A DNA stretch of 31,660 nucleotides. Origin: DASZOC01 sp035550975 (GTDB lineage Bacteria > Actinomycetota > CADDZG01 > WHSQ01). The notes beneath the pieces were generated by a model, which was not told the origin of the DNA, ran no database searches, and saw only the letters and a program-made list of their open reading frames with translations. The stretch spans positions 1 to 31,660 of the forward strand of contig DASZOC010000069.1 of assembly GCA_035550975.1 (NCBI GenBank), in the 5' to 3' direction. A program made the position numbers and the translations under genes. Shown piece by piece: positions 24,141 through 31,660 of this stretch (position 1 is its first letter; every line of letters begins with the position of its first letter).

Positions 24141-25389
24141 CGGGTTCGGCCCCCACGGGCGAGACGTAGGCGCGTAACGAAGGGAAGAGCCGCGCTACCA
24201 GCCCGGCACCTGCTACGCACGCGATGCCACCGATCACGACCGATGCGGGGGCGCCGAGGGCTCCGGCCACCAGCCCTGCCTCCACATCCCCGAGACGCGG
24301 CCCCCCCGTTACGACCATGATATTCAACGCGTTGAGCCGGCCACGCAGCGCGTCGGGCGTCTTCTGCAGCAGGATTGTCCCGCGGAACACGGCGCTGACG
24401 ACGTCGGCCGCGCCCGCGATGGCTAGGAAAGTCAGCGTCAGCGCGAGCGAGAACAGCGACAACCCCGTCAGCGCGATCGCCGTCCCCCACACGACGACGG
24501 CCACGATCACCGCAAGGCCTTGTCTCTTGACGGATGAGACCCACCCGGTCGTGAGCGCTCCGACGAGAGCACCGACCGCAGGAGCCGCGTACAGGATCCC
24601 GACACCACCGGCGCCCATGCCGAACGTCTCCTTCGCGAGGGCGGGAAAGACCGCTCTCGGCATCCCGAAGATCATCGCGACGAGATCGATCACGAAGATC
24701 GACATCAATACCGGCGTGCGGGCCGCGAACGCGAGGCCTTCCTTGACCGCGGCGAATCTCGTCGGTCCCGCGGCCGCGGCGACCGGCATGACCGGGACCC
24801 ACCGAAGCGCGATCAGGGCGGCAGAGAACGAAGCGGCGTCCAGCGCGTAGACCCACCCGACCGATACGACCTCGATCAACAGGCCTCCGATCGCCGGACC
24901 GACGATCGTCGTCGTCTGGAACAGGACCTGTCGCAGCGCCATGGCAGCGGTCAGCTTGTCCGCCGCGATGACGTGCGGGAGCAACGCGCTGCGGGCGGGA
25001 CGGTCGATGGCATTGAAAGCCGACGCGATCCCAGTCAAGAGGTAGATCCAACCGACCGACGGCTCGCCGGCCAGAGTGATGCCCGCGAGCCCGCCCGAGC
25101 TCAGCATCAGGCCGAGCTGCGCCCGGACGATGAGCTTCTTCCGGTCCCTCGTGTCCACCAGCGCCCCACCGAAGATCGAGACCGCGATGAGCGGCACGAC
25201 CTCGGCCAGCCCGACGAGCCCGACCATCACCGTCGACCCGGTCAGCGCGTAGACGTGCCACGCCACCGCGACCAAGCGCATGTTCGAGCCGAGCAAGGAC
25301 ACCATCTGGCCCAGCCACAACGCGCGATACGCGGGTGACTCCCGCAGCGGCGAGATGTCTACGAGCGCGGCGGAGAACCTACGGTTCAC
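24130..25389 (-). CDS. MFS exporter (EntS/DHA3-like)
   Basis: A 419-residue membrane transporter with about twelve hydrophobic segments and the MFS loop motif GGALVDTRDRKK between TM2 and TM3. The overall layout resembles the DHA3 family, which includes EntS and macrolide exporters. LRGRLNALN in the second half is family-typical. Substrate cannot be deduced. The GTG start at 25389 lies 20 bases downstream of the glpX stop, so it may be read from the glpX transcript. Its 3' end overlaps the ATP-grasp gene by 11 bp tail-to-tail. Confidence 0.92.
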   Translation of the reverse strand: MNRRFSAALVDISPLRESPAYRALWLGQMVSLLGSNMRLVAVAWHVYALTGSTVMVGLVGLAEVVPLIAVSIFGGALVDTRDRKKLIVRAQLGLMLSSGGLAGITLAGEPSVGWIYLLTGIASAFNAIDRPARSALLPHVIAADKLTAAMALRQVLFQTTTIVGPAIGGLLIEVVSVGWVYALDAASFSAALIALRWVPVMPVAAAAGPTRFAAVKEGLAFAARTPVLMSIFVIDLVAMIFGMPRAVFPALAKETFGMGAGGVGILYAAPAVGALVGALTTGWVSSVKRQGLAVIVAVVVWGTAIALTGLSLFSLALTLTFLAIAGAADVVSAVFRGTILLQKTPDALRGRLNALNIMVVTGGPRLGDVEAGLVAGALGAPASVVIGGIACVAGAGLVARLFPSLRAYVSPVGAEPVSG

Positions 25390-25409
25390 GCTCGGTTAAC
25401 GCGGGCGCA

Positions 25410-26411
25410 CTAGTACAGCGTGGCCGAGAACTTCTTCAGCTTCTCCGTTCGATGCAGTGCATCGATCTGGCGGACCGTTCCCGATCGCGAGCGCATCACG
25501 ATCGATTGCGTGATCGCGTGGTCGCCGCGGTAGCGGACGCCGTTGACGAGGTCGCCGTCGGTGACGCCGGTCGCCGCGAAGAAGACGTCCTCTCCCGAAA
25601 CGAGGTCGTCGGTCGTCAGCACCTGGTCGAGGTCGTATCCCGCCTCGATGGCGGCGTCGCGCTCCTGTTCGTTGCGCGGCCACAACCGCCCCTGGATCAC
25701 GCCGCCGAGGCACTTGATCGCGCAGGCGGCGATAACGCCTTCCGGCGTCCCGCCGATCCCGAGCAGGAGGTCCACGCCGGTTCCGCCGCGCGCCGCAGAG
25801 ATCGCGCCGGCCACGTCTCCGTCGGTGATGAACTTGATACGGGCGCCGGCCTCCCGGACCTCCTTGACGATCTGCTCGTGACGATCGCGGTCGAGGATCG
25901 TGACGGTGACATTCTCGACCTTCGTCCTCCGCACCTTCGCGAGCCGGCTCAGGTTCTCGGCGATCGGGGCCTCGATATCGATGACCTCCGCGCCTTCCTC
26001 GTCGGTCGCGATCTTCTCCATGTAGACGCAGGGCCCCGGGTCGAACATCGTGCCGCGCTCGGCACACGCGACCACTGCGAGAGCGCCGTTCATCCCCTTC
26101 GACGTCAGGGTCGTCCCGTCGATCGGGTCGACGGCGATGTCGACCACGGGCGGCTCGCCGTTCCCGATCTCCTCACCGTTGTAGAGCATCGGTGCGTCGT
26201 CCTTCTCGCCCTCGCCGATGACGACGACGCCGTCCATCTGGACGGTGTCCAACATGATCCGCATCGCGTCGACCGCCGCTTGGTCGGCAGCTTCCTTGTC
26301 GCCTCTGCCCATCCAGCGAGCCGCCGCGAGGGCCGCCGCCTCGGTCACCCGGACCAGCTCCATCGCCAGGTTGCGGTCGGGAACGTCCCGGGGAGCAACC
26401 GTCTCGGGCAT
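25410..26411 (-). CDS. glpX: fructose-1,6-bisphosphatase class II
   Basis: A 333-residue enzyme that dephosphorylates fructose 1,6-bisphosphate in gluconeogenesis; class II is the usual form in actinobacteria. The metal- and substrate-binding motifs are intact: GEGEKDDAPML (66-76), DPIDGTT (95-101), TDGDVAGAI and GIGGTPEGV. Length is normal. The ATG at 26411 has GGAGGCGAAG directly upstream. It is divergent from the topoisomerase IB gene, with a 62-base gap that must hold both promoters, and is followed by the MFS gene. Confidence 0.97.
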   Translation of the reverse strand: MPETVAPRDVPDRNLAMELVRVTEAAALAAARWMGRGDKEAADQAAVDAMRIMLDTVQMDGVVVIGEGEKDDAPMLYNGEEIGNGEPPVVDIAVDPIDGTTLTSKGMNGALAVVACAERGTMFDPGPCVYMEKIATDEEGAEVIDIEAPIAENLSRLAKVRRTKVENVTVTILDRDRHEQIVKEVREAGARIKFITDGDVAGAISAARGGTGVDLLLGIGGTPEGVIAACAIKCLGGVIQGRLWPRNEQERDAAIEAGYDLDQVLTTDDLVSGEDVFFAATGVTDGDLVNGVRYRGDHAITQSIVMRSRSGTVRQIDALHRTEKLKKFSATLY

Positions 26412-26473
26412 CTTCGCCTCCTCCGACCTCGGGTGGGATTGAGGCCACAGGGTAACGGGAAAGCAAACTCCCC

Positions 26474-27523
26474 ATGCCTAGGTTGCGACGTGTCGACTGT
26501 TCGGCTCCCGGCATCGAGCGCCGGAAACACGGCCGCGGCTTCGTCTACCTCGATGGGGAAACGGGCGAACGGATCGAAGAGGCCGACGTCCTGGCGCGGA
26601 TACGGGAGCTCGGGATCCCTCCCGCGTGGAAGGACGTGTGGATCTGCCCCTTCCCGATGGGTCATATACAAGCGACCGGAATCGATGCCGCGGGGCGGAA
26701 GCAGTACATCTACCACCAGAAGTGGCGCGAGCGCGAAGACCAGCGCAAGTTCGACCACATGTTGGAGTTCGCGCGCGCACTGCCCAAGATGCGCTGGGTC
26801 TGGAACCAGCATCTGGCGCTGGAGGGAATGCCGCGCGAGAAGACCCTCGCGTGCGCCGCCCGTCTCCTCGACCTCGGTTTCTTCCGCATCGGGACCGAGG
26901 GTTACGCAGAGCAGAATCAGAGCTACGGCCTCGCGACGATCCGGAAGTCACACGTGACGCTTGCGGATGGCGTCATCACGTTCGACTACGTCGCGAAGAG
27001 CGGCAAGCGGCGCATCCAGAAGATCGTGGATCCCGTCATCTTCGAGATCGTCACCGAGCTGAAGAAGCGCCGGTCCGGGGGCGCCGAGCTCCTCGCATAC
27101 AAGAATGGGACCCGCTGGTCGGACGTGAAGTCGTCCGACATCAACGACTACCTGAAGAGCCTCACCGGCGAGACCTTCACGGCGAAGGACTTCCGCACGT
27201 GGAATGCGACTGTACTAGCCGCGATGAGCCTCGTGCCGTTCGTCGATGCGAAGTCCAAGACGGCCCGCAACCGCGCTATCTCTCAAGCGGTGAAGGACGT
27301 CGCGCGTTATCTCGGCAACACGCCCGCCGTCTGCCGCGCCTCCTACATCGATCCGCGGGTCTTCGACAGGTTCCGGTCCGGGTGGACGATCTGGCCCGCG
27401 CTCGAGCACCTTGGCGATGCAGCCGCGTTCGGCGAGCTCGAGATGCAGGAGCAGGTGGAAGAAGCCGTGATCGACCTGATCGAGGATCGCCGTGAGTCCG
27501 ACGCCCTGGAGAAGACGGCCTAG
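26474..27523 (+). CDS. DNA topoisomerase IB (poxvirus-like bacterial type)
   Basis: A 349-residue enzyme that relaxes supercoiled DNA by nicking one strand through a 3'-phosphotyrosine. The N-terminal domain (about 15-90) has PPAWKDVWICP and QATGIDAAGRKQYIYH. The catalytic domain has RIGTEGYAEQN (R138), a beta-hairpin with KSGKRR, FTAKDFRTWNAT (R241) and the active-site tyrosine Y291 in RASYIDPRVF. The residue two after the tyrosine is D, where many relatives have H or N. Start at ATG 26474; the ribosome site is weak. It stands as a single gene, convergent with mscL. Confidence 0.94.
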   Translation: MPRLRRVDCSAPGIERRKHGRGFVYLDGETGERIEEADVLARIRELGIPPAWKDVWICPFPMGHIQATGIDAAGRKQYIYHQKWREREDQRKFDHMLEFARALPKMRWVWNQHLALEGMPREKTLACAARLLDLGFFRIGTEGYAEQNQSYGLATIRKSHVTLADGVITFDYVAKSGKRRIQKIVDPVIFEIVTELKKRRSGGAELLAYKNGTRWSDVKSSDINDYLKSLTGETFTAKDFRTWNATVLAAMSLVPFVDAKSKTARNRAISQAVKDVARYLGNTPAVCRASYIDPRVFDRFRSGWTIWPALEHLGDAAAFGELEMQEQVEEAVIDLIEDRRESDALEKTA

Positions 27524-27524
27524 C

Positions 27525-27538
27525 GACCGCCGACGGTC
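27525..27538. terminator. hairpin between converging topoisomerase and mscL genes
   Basis: GACCG (27525-27529), loop CCGA, CGGTC (27534-27538) spans the 13-base gap and touches the mscL stop. It could end both transcripts. There is no U-tract. Confidence 0.35.
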
Positions 27539-27932
27539 ACTGCGGGCTCGTGCAGAAGGCGCACCGCTTGGCACCCGCCGGGATGCTCGAGAGGCACTCG
27601 GTGCACGGCTTCGTCACACTATCGACGTCGGGTTCGGTCTTGCTGCGGGCCATCAACGCAGTAACGGGCCTGACGACGAGGAAGAACACCGCTGCCGCGA
27701 TCAGCACGAAGGCGATCACCGCGTTGACGAAGAGACCCCACGCGAACTCGACGCCGTTGATCGTCGCCGCCTGGTTCGAGAAGTCGAAGCTGACGAAGGC
27801 TCCGATGAGCGGCATCAGCAGATTGTCGACGAAGGACGTGACGACCGCGCCGAACGCAGCGCCGATAACCACTGCTACGGCGAGATCGACGACGTTCCCG
27901 CGCAGCAGGAAAGACCTGAACTCCCTCAGCAC
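27537..27932 (-). CDS. mscL: large-conductance mechanosensitive channel with C-terminal zinc ribbon
   Basis: A 131-residue channel that opens under membrane tension to release solutes on osmotic downshock. The N-terminal amphipathic MLREFRSFLLRGNVVDLAVAV, TM1 with the gating-ring VVIGAAFGAVV, and TM2 (VNAVIAFVLIAAAVFFLVV) are typical. In place of the usual cytoplasmic helix bundle the tail carries C110, C113, C124 and C127 (C-x2-C-x10-C-x2-C), a probable zinc ribbon. The GTG start at 27932 has an AGGA site upstream. Confidence 0.95.
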   Translation of the reverse strand: MLREFRSFLLRGNVVDLAVAVVIGAAFGAVVTSFVDNLLMPLIGAFVSFDFSNQAATINGVEFAWGLFVNAVIAFVLIAAAVFFLVVRPVTALMARSKTEPDVDSVTKPCTECLSSIPAGAKRCAFCTSPQ

Positions 27933-27948
27933 GTCGCACTTCCTTTCA

Positions 27949-27964
27949 CCGTCCGATCAGACGG
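27949..27964. terminator. hairpin downstream of the second Asp-box gene
   Basis: CCGTC (27949-27953), loop CGATCA, GACGG (27960-27964) lies between the stop of the Asp-box gene (27976) and the mscL start (27932) on the same strand. It may end the first transcript or sit in the mscL leader. It is short and lacks a U-tract. Confidence 0.3.
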
Positions 27965-27975
27965 CGAGAGGATAG

Positions 27976-29421
27976 CTAACAGCTAGGCAGCGGCCAGAGG
28001 CACCGGGTCTTGCGGATCTTGTCGGGCTTCCGCAGCATCTTCGCGCCGCTGGACTGCTTGATGAAGATGGGGTTCGAGATCGCCTTCGGCCCGCCGGTCG
28101 GGCTCTTCAGCATCGTGTCGGACGACACGACGAAGATGTTTCCCTTGTGGTCGAAGTTGACCGTGAAGAAGTCGCCCAGGCGCCGGTCACCACTCTCGAA
28201 GTTGGGGCTCGCGTTACAGGCGGTGCCCGACAAGCAGATCTTGCCGACGTGGAACGGGCGGCCGGATGCGTTCGCCACCGCGAACTGCGGCGGAACGAAC
28301 TGCTTCGACCCGTCGGAGCACCTCACGGTCGTTCCATGGCCGTTCAACGTGTACGCGACATAGATATAGAACTCGTCGGTCTCCGGCTTGCGCTGGTACC
28401 ACGTCACCGCGACCCGCCCGTCGTCACCGGCGATGATCCACGGCCACAACGCGTCGTGACCGCCGTTCGGGATCTGGATAGGAGCCGCAGCCCACTTCTT
28501 GGTCTGGCGGTTGAAGTAGTTGAACGTCACTTCGCCGTCCGAGCTCGTGTCGTTGGACCCCTGGTAGCCACCTGCGTTGGCGGCGTAGATCCAACCCGCA
28601 CGGTCGACCGCGGTCGCACCGAAGAACTGGGTCGACGCGCCCAGCAGCCCCGGATATTCCTCCCACGTCTTCCCATCGTCGGGGCTGATCGCCACGCCGC
28701 CGTTGCCCGAGGGACCGATCAGGCCGGTCTTGGGCTTCAGGGGATCGACCAGCAGCTTGCCATCGGCAGGGAAACCTCCCAGCGGCTTGACGGGCAAGAA
28801 CGTCAGGCCCCCGTCCGTCGAGCGCCACAGCTGCTTCGGCAGGTTGACGTAGAGGAAGACCTCTTCGGCTTCGGCGCCTGTCACCCACGGTCGGTCGCCG
28901 GACGCAGCGATCGGGTTCGCGGTGGGCCACGACTGGCCGTCGTCAGGGCTCGAGAAGACCGCGACGTTCGCGAGATCGATCTCGACGTTGTAGATGCGTC
29001 CGCCGGCGTCCATCGTCAGATCGGGATCGGAGAAGCCGGTCGAGGTCGCGCTGTGGGGCCCCTCGGGCGCCCCGGCCAGACCGACGTACTTCCATGTCTT
29101 GCCCCCGTCGGTGGAACGCCAGTTCAGGGTCTGGTTGTAGTAGCTGCGCAGGAAGTCACCCGCTCCGGGAGCCGCCTGGGGGTCCTTGTAGAGGTGAGTG
29201 GTCCCGGCGTGGGACGACACGATGATGGAGCCGTCTTGGGCGACCTGGCTGACCGGTTCGCCGCCGGCACGGCCCTCGTCGATGTAGATCGGCTTGCCGA
29301 AGTCGAGCTTGGGGGGCTTCGGGGTCGGGCAGGTGCGCGTCGATGACCGGGCGACACCCGCGAGCGGCAGCAGCGCCACCACCAGGGCGGGAACGAGGAT
29401 CAAGCTCGAAGCACGGCGCAC
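27976..29421 (-). CDS. secreted Asp-box (BNR/sialidase-like) beta-propeller, second copy type
   Basis: A 481-residue exported protein. A signal peptide (VRRASS, then a long hydrophobic run ending near AGVARSS) precedes at least four Asp boxes: STDGGKTW, SPDDGQSW, STDGGLTF and SPDDGKTW, the mark of a BNR propeller. No sialidase catalytic residues can be assigned. The C-terminal third has cysteine-containing loops (GKICLSGTACN). The GTG at 29421 is chosen because the strong GGAGGAG site (29428-29434) is spaced 8 bases from it; the ATG at 29427 and the GTG at 29445 are badly placed. It shares layout with the protein at 15564-16979 but is not a close copy. Confidence 0.85.
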   Translation of the reverse strand: MRRASSLILVPALVVALLPLAGVARSSTRTCPTPKPPKLDFGKPIYIDEGRAGGEPVSQVAQDGSIIVSSHAGTTHLYKDPQAAPGAGDFLRSYYNQTLNWRSTDGGKTWKYVGLAGAPEGPHSATSTGFSDPDLTMDAGGRIYNVEIDLANVAVFSSPDDGQSWPTANPIAASGDRPWVTGAEAEEVFLYVNLPKQLWRSTDGGLTFLPVKPLGGFPADGKLLVDPLKPKTGLIGPSGNGGVAISPDDGKTWEEYPGLLGASTQFFGATAVDRAGWIYAANAGGYQGSNDTSSDGEVTFNYFNRQTKKWAAAPIQIPNGGHDALWPWIIAGDDGRVAVTWYQRKPETDEFYIYVAYTLNGHGTTVRCSDGSKQFVPPQFAVANASGRPFHVGKICLSGTACNASPNFESGDRRLGDFFTVNFDHKGNIFVVSSDTMLKSPTGGPKAISNPIFIKQSSGAKMLRKPDKIRKTRCLWPLPSC

Positions 29422-29427
29422 CCGCAT

Positions 29428-29434
29428 CTCCTCC
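29428..29434 (-). promoter_or_regulatory. ribosome binding site deciding the start of the second Asp-box gene
   Basis: GGAGGAG on the minus strand; the GGAGG core ends 8 bases before GTG 29421, but only 2 bases before the in-frame ATG at 29427. Confidence 0.65.
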
Positions 29435-29535
29435 TTCTCCGTCACGACAGGTATCTACCACCCACAGGTTCGGCCCTGGGCGACTGGTTCCTGCCGAGAC
29501 GCCGCCGTGGCGAGACGAGGAGCGCAGGCGGCGAT

Positions 29536-29620
29536 CTCCCTCCCGGCGAGTTACGCCCCCCGGCGAAGCCGGCGGGTGGATGTCTGAGCGTAGGGAGGGA
29601 GCGTCGCCGCCGGAGCGACG
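29536..29620. repeat. nested and adjacent inverted repeats between two exported-protein genes
   Basis: CTCCCTCCC (29536-29544) pairs exactly with GGGAGGGAG (29593-29601), enclosing a smaller hairpin CCGGC-GAA-GCCGG (29560-29572). A third hairpin, CGTCGC (29602-29607) with GCGACG (29615-29620), abuts it. The cluster lies between the L,D-transpeptidase stop (29661) and the start of the Asp-box gene and may be a compound transcript end or RNA-processing site. Confidence 0.45.
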
Positions 29621-29660
29621 TCGCATCGGAGCGGTTCGCGCCGAGAGGAGGAGCCCGGCG

Positions 29661-30944
29661 TCAGTCGTGGACGAAGACGGGGCGGCCTACGGGGTTCCGG
29701 TACCAGAACGCTTTCTCGACGTAGCGCGGGATCCGGACGCAGCCGTGGCTCGCGGGATAGGTCGGGACGGAGTCGCTCCCGTGGATCGCGTAGCCGCCGA
29801 CGAAATAGCTCGGCCACCACAGCGTGCCGAGGTCGCTGACCCTCTTGCCCTTGATCTTGCGCGTGATGTTGAAGTTGCCGCGCGGCGTGACGGCTCGCCG
29901 TCGCTCTCCGTCCGACTCGTAGTACTCGCCGCTCCCCGTCGACACCGGCAAGGTATGTACGACCTTGTCATCGCGTACCTCGAACAGGACCTGGCGCGAG
30001 ATGTCGATGTCGATGAAGTTGTGATACTCGCGCCGTGGCGTCGGCGGGCGCCGGTCGCGGACGATCCGGGTCATCTGCTGCGGCGTTACGACACCGTCGC
30101 GCACCAGCCCCCACGTCTTCTCGTACGCGTACACCGCCTGCAGCGTCGCGTAACCGAAGGTCCCGTTGACCGTGCCCGCGGGATACGAGATCGATTTCAA
30201 GACCTTCTGCAGATACGTGACATAGCCGCCGGAAGACCCCGCCCGCAGCGTCGTGTTCCACAAGACCGGCTGCACGGTCCGCAGACGCTTGATCGTGCCG
30301 AGGCCGTAGCCGCGTTTGCGCAACCCGTCGATGATCCCGGGCAGCGCCGCGCGATGACTCACGCGATCGATGTCGAGCGAGATGATCGACCCCGGCCGGA
30401 GCTTGCGCAGGACGGCGATGCGAACGCGGCCCGGCTTCCCACCTCCCGGATTGTGCGTCCAACGAACCGAGCGATAACCCATCGACCCCGCGATCTGCAG
30501 CACCCGCGTATCGCGCGTGCCGCCGGGCGGCCGAAGGAACGGTGGTGCGCTGACGCCGACCGAGCTCAGCGCCTTCTGGGCTTTCGCGATCGACGCCCTC
30601 AACGCATCGTCGCTCAGCGCGGTGAAAGAGCCTTTGCCGTGGCCTCGGTTACCGAGCGCGTGTCCCGCCAACCGCACGAGGCGCGCGCGCGTCTGATGCC
30701 GCTTGATCCATCTGCCGGGGATGAAGAACGACGCCCTGGCTCTCTTCGTCTCCAGCGTCTCGAGCACCGACGTCAGCTGCCCCACCGTCGGCTGCCCGTC
30801 GAGCGTGATGATGGCGAGCTTCTCGCGCGGGCCCACCACCCACTCCGAAGGTGGCAGCGCAGCCCACGCAGGGGCCGGCAACGCGGCGAGGCCGGAGATC
30901 GCCATGACGAGAGCCGCGGTCGCCGCGGTGAGCCGGGGTCGCAT
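29661..30944 (-). CDS. exported three-domain cell-wall protein: NodB-like, peptidoglycan-binding, L,D-transpeptidase
   Basis: A 427-residue protein with a signal peptide (1-28, cut after APAWA). Residues about 40-220 form a NodB polysaccharide-deacetylase-like domain. Residues about 235-300 are a peptidoglycan-binding repeat (YLQKVLKSISYPAGTVNGTF). Residues about 310-427 are a YkuD L,D-transpeptidase with H388 and catalytic C402 in SHGCVRIP, which would form 3-3 cross-links or attach proteins to the wall. The NodB part has lost its usual metal ligands: the TFDDG position reads TLDGQ (48-51), GNH reads GNR (98-100), and the C-terminal LHD position reads LDID (190-193), while RPPGG remains. That half is probably non-catalytic or altered. 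It is divergent from the small secreted protein at 31041. Confidence 0.92.
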   Translation of the reverse strand: MRPRLTAATAALVMAISGLAALPAPAWAALPPSEWVVGPREKLAIITLDGQPTVGQLTSVLETLETKRARASFFIPGRWIKRHQTRARLVRLAGHALGNRGHGKGSFTALSDDALRASIAKAQKALSSVGVSAPPFLRPPGGTRDTRVLQIAGSMGYRSVRWTHNPGGGKPGRVRIAVLRKLRPGSIISLDIDRVSHRAALPGIIDGLRKRGYGLGTIKRLRTVQPVLWNTTLRAGSSGGYVTYLQKVLKSISYPAGTVNGTFGYATLQAVYAYEKTWGLVRDGVVTPQQMTRIVRDRRPPTPRREYHNFIDIDISRQVLFEVRDDKVVHTLPVSTGSGEYYESDGERRRAVTPRGNFNITRKIKGKRVSDLGTLWWPSYFVGGYAIHGSDSVPTYPASHGCVRIPRYVEKAFWYRNPVGRPVFVHD

Positions 30945-31040
30945 CGGGTCGGGAGTCTATCCAGCCGGGCAAGACAAGCTCGTGGCGAGGGAGGAATGGG
31001 CGTATCGCGGCGAGAACCACTCCCTCCAGGAGACACATCT

Positions 31041-31622
31041 ATGCGTGGGAGGTCAGCGATGGGGATTAAGACCCTGAGGAGCCTGGCGATAGTCGCCTCG
31101 GCTGCTCTGGTGCTCGGCGCGTTCGTGGCGCCGGCCGACGCGAAGAAAAAGAAGAAGGTCAAGAAGTGCGCGCCCTACACGACGCCGGAATGGGCGGGCG
31201 AGGCCGAAACCACCGTTGTTACGGACGCGGCCACGGCCGACGCTCCGATCGAGCTAAAGATCTCGACGGCTCCTGGTGTCGGGACATCGTCTGAGGAGCC
31301 GCACGGCGGCACGGGAGCGTCTTCGTACACGTACCACAACTTCGTCATCGACTCGGCGGCGCCGAGTGCCAGCGTCTCGGCGCGCGTCGACTCCGTCCCT
31401 ACGTGGGACTACGACCTGTGGTGGAGGTATCCAGAGGGACCGCCCGCCGCATCCGCTGCTGGGTTCTGGGTAATCCCAGGCGGCGAGGGTGGAGAAACCG
31501 GGATCGGATACGAGCAGGTCAACGCCGTTCCAGCCGCGGACTGCCAGGGCTTCACAGCCGAGATCGTCGGAGCAGTGACACCTGGCGGCGAGGTCACGCT
31601 GAAGGTGTGGCTCGGCAAGTAA
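31041..31622 (+). CDS. small secreted protein with lysine-rich mature N-terminus, unknown function
   Basis: A 193-residue exported protein. The signal peptide ends at APADA, and the mature chain opens with KKKKKVKKC, followed by an acidic, Gly/Ser/Thr-rich beta-type domain (EWAGEAETTVVTD, then GGEVTLKVWLGK at the C-terminus). Two cysteines (one just after the lysines, one in AADCQGF) could pair. No family recognised. Two in-frame starts each have a ribosome site: ATG 31041 with AGGAG 8 bases upstream, and ATG 31059 with GGGAGG 6 bases upstream; both keep the signal peptide. The longer one is listed. It ends 38 bases before the window edge. Confidence 0.75.
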   Translation: MRGRSAMGIKTLRSLAIVASAALVLGAFVAPADAKKKKKVKKCAPYTTPEWAGEAETTVVTDAATADAPIELKISTAPGVGTSSEEPHGGTGASSYTYHNFVIDSAAPSASVSARVDSVPTWDYDLWWRYPEGPPAASAAGFWVIPGGEGGETGIGYEQVNAVPAADCQGFTAEIVGAVTPGGEVTLKVWLGK

Positions 31623-31660
31623 CGAACCAGCTAGAGGTAAAGCTCTCGAGGAGGCCGGGC

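Noticed and set aside
21079..25389. Enterobactin-like uptake and hydrolysis system (Fes-like esterase near an EntS-like MFS gene)
   Set aside because: The transporter is on the opposite strand in another unit, and no siderophore synthesis or receptor gene is seen; the similarity is only at fold level.
25335..26957. 540-codon open frame antisense to glpX and running into the topoisomerase gene
   Set aside because: It mirrors a clear glpX gene, is Arg/Asp/His-rich without any domain, and arises from codon bias of GC-rich DNA.
29343..31040. Long open extension upstream of the small secreted protein
   Set aside because: It is antisense to the L,D-transpeptidase, has no protein-like features, and the signal peptide with ribosome sites begins at 31041/31059.
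1..31660. CRISPR array, transposase, integrase or rRNA genes
   Set aside because: I looked for regularly spaced repeats, mobile-element proteins and conserved rRNA segments and saw none.

Overview
The window reads as a chromosomal stretch of an uncultured, high-GC actinobacterium-like organism. This rests on consistently GC-rich coding sequence, frequent GTG and TTG starts, tight 4-bp gene overlaps, a DevR/NarL-type two-component pair, a DUF2993 (LmeA-like) protein, a class II fructose-bisphosphatase (GlpX) and an MscL with a zinc-ribbon tail. No genus can be named from the sequence alone, and phylum-level placement is an inference.

Region 1 (1-2500) holds arginyl-tRNA synthetase behind a stand-alone CheY-like receiver. 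On the other strand is a tRNA-Arg(CCG), followed by about 200 bases carrying degenerate copies of that tRNA's 3' end.

Region 2 (2521-13277) is a dense signalling island. On the minus strand are a receiver/HD-GYP c-di-GMP phosphodiesterase, a tiny HPt-like protein, a DevR-like regulator and its six-TM, double-PAS kinase. Divergent from these is a plus-strand operon of four genes joined by 4-bp stop/start overlaps. They encode a class III cyclase-receiver fusion, an exported seven-bladed beta-propeller protein, a membrane histidine kinase with an extracytoplasmic sensor, and a receiver-receiver-LuxR regulator. This operon is the best candidate for an undescribed system: an outside sensor, a kinase, a DNA-binding output and a possible nucleotide-messenger arm made together. 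A cluster of TCAGG/CCTGA pentamers lies just upstream of its first gene.

Region 3 (13509-19472) contains a nucleotidyltransferase-GNAT fusion resembling antibiotic-modifying enzymes, a lipoprotein with a possible barrel fold, a secreted Asp-box (BNR) propeller, an LmeA-like protein and an AidB-like acyl-CoA dehydrogenase.

Region 4 (19463-24140) is a five-gene plus-strand operon: ABC ATPase, ABC-2 permease, two different alpha/beta-hydrolases and an ATP-grasp ligase. It looks like an uncharacterised make-or-modify-and-export pathway. It meets a minus-strand MFS exporter and glpX.

Region 5 (26474-31622) has a bacterial topoisomerase IB, MscL, a second Asp-box propeller, a three-domain cell-wall protein (NodB-like, peptidoglycan-binding, L,D-transpeptidase) and a small secreted protein with a lysine-rich mature N-terminus. 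I saw no transposase, integrase, rRNA or CRISPR array anywhere in the window.
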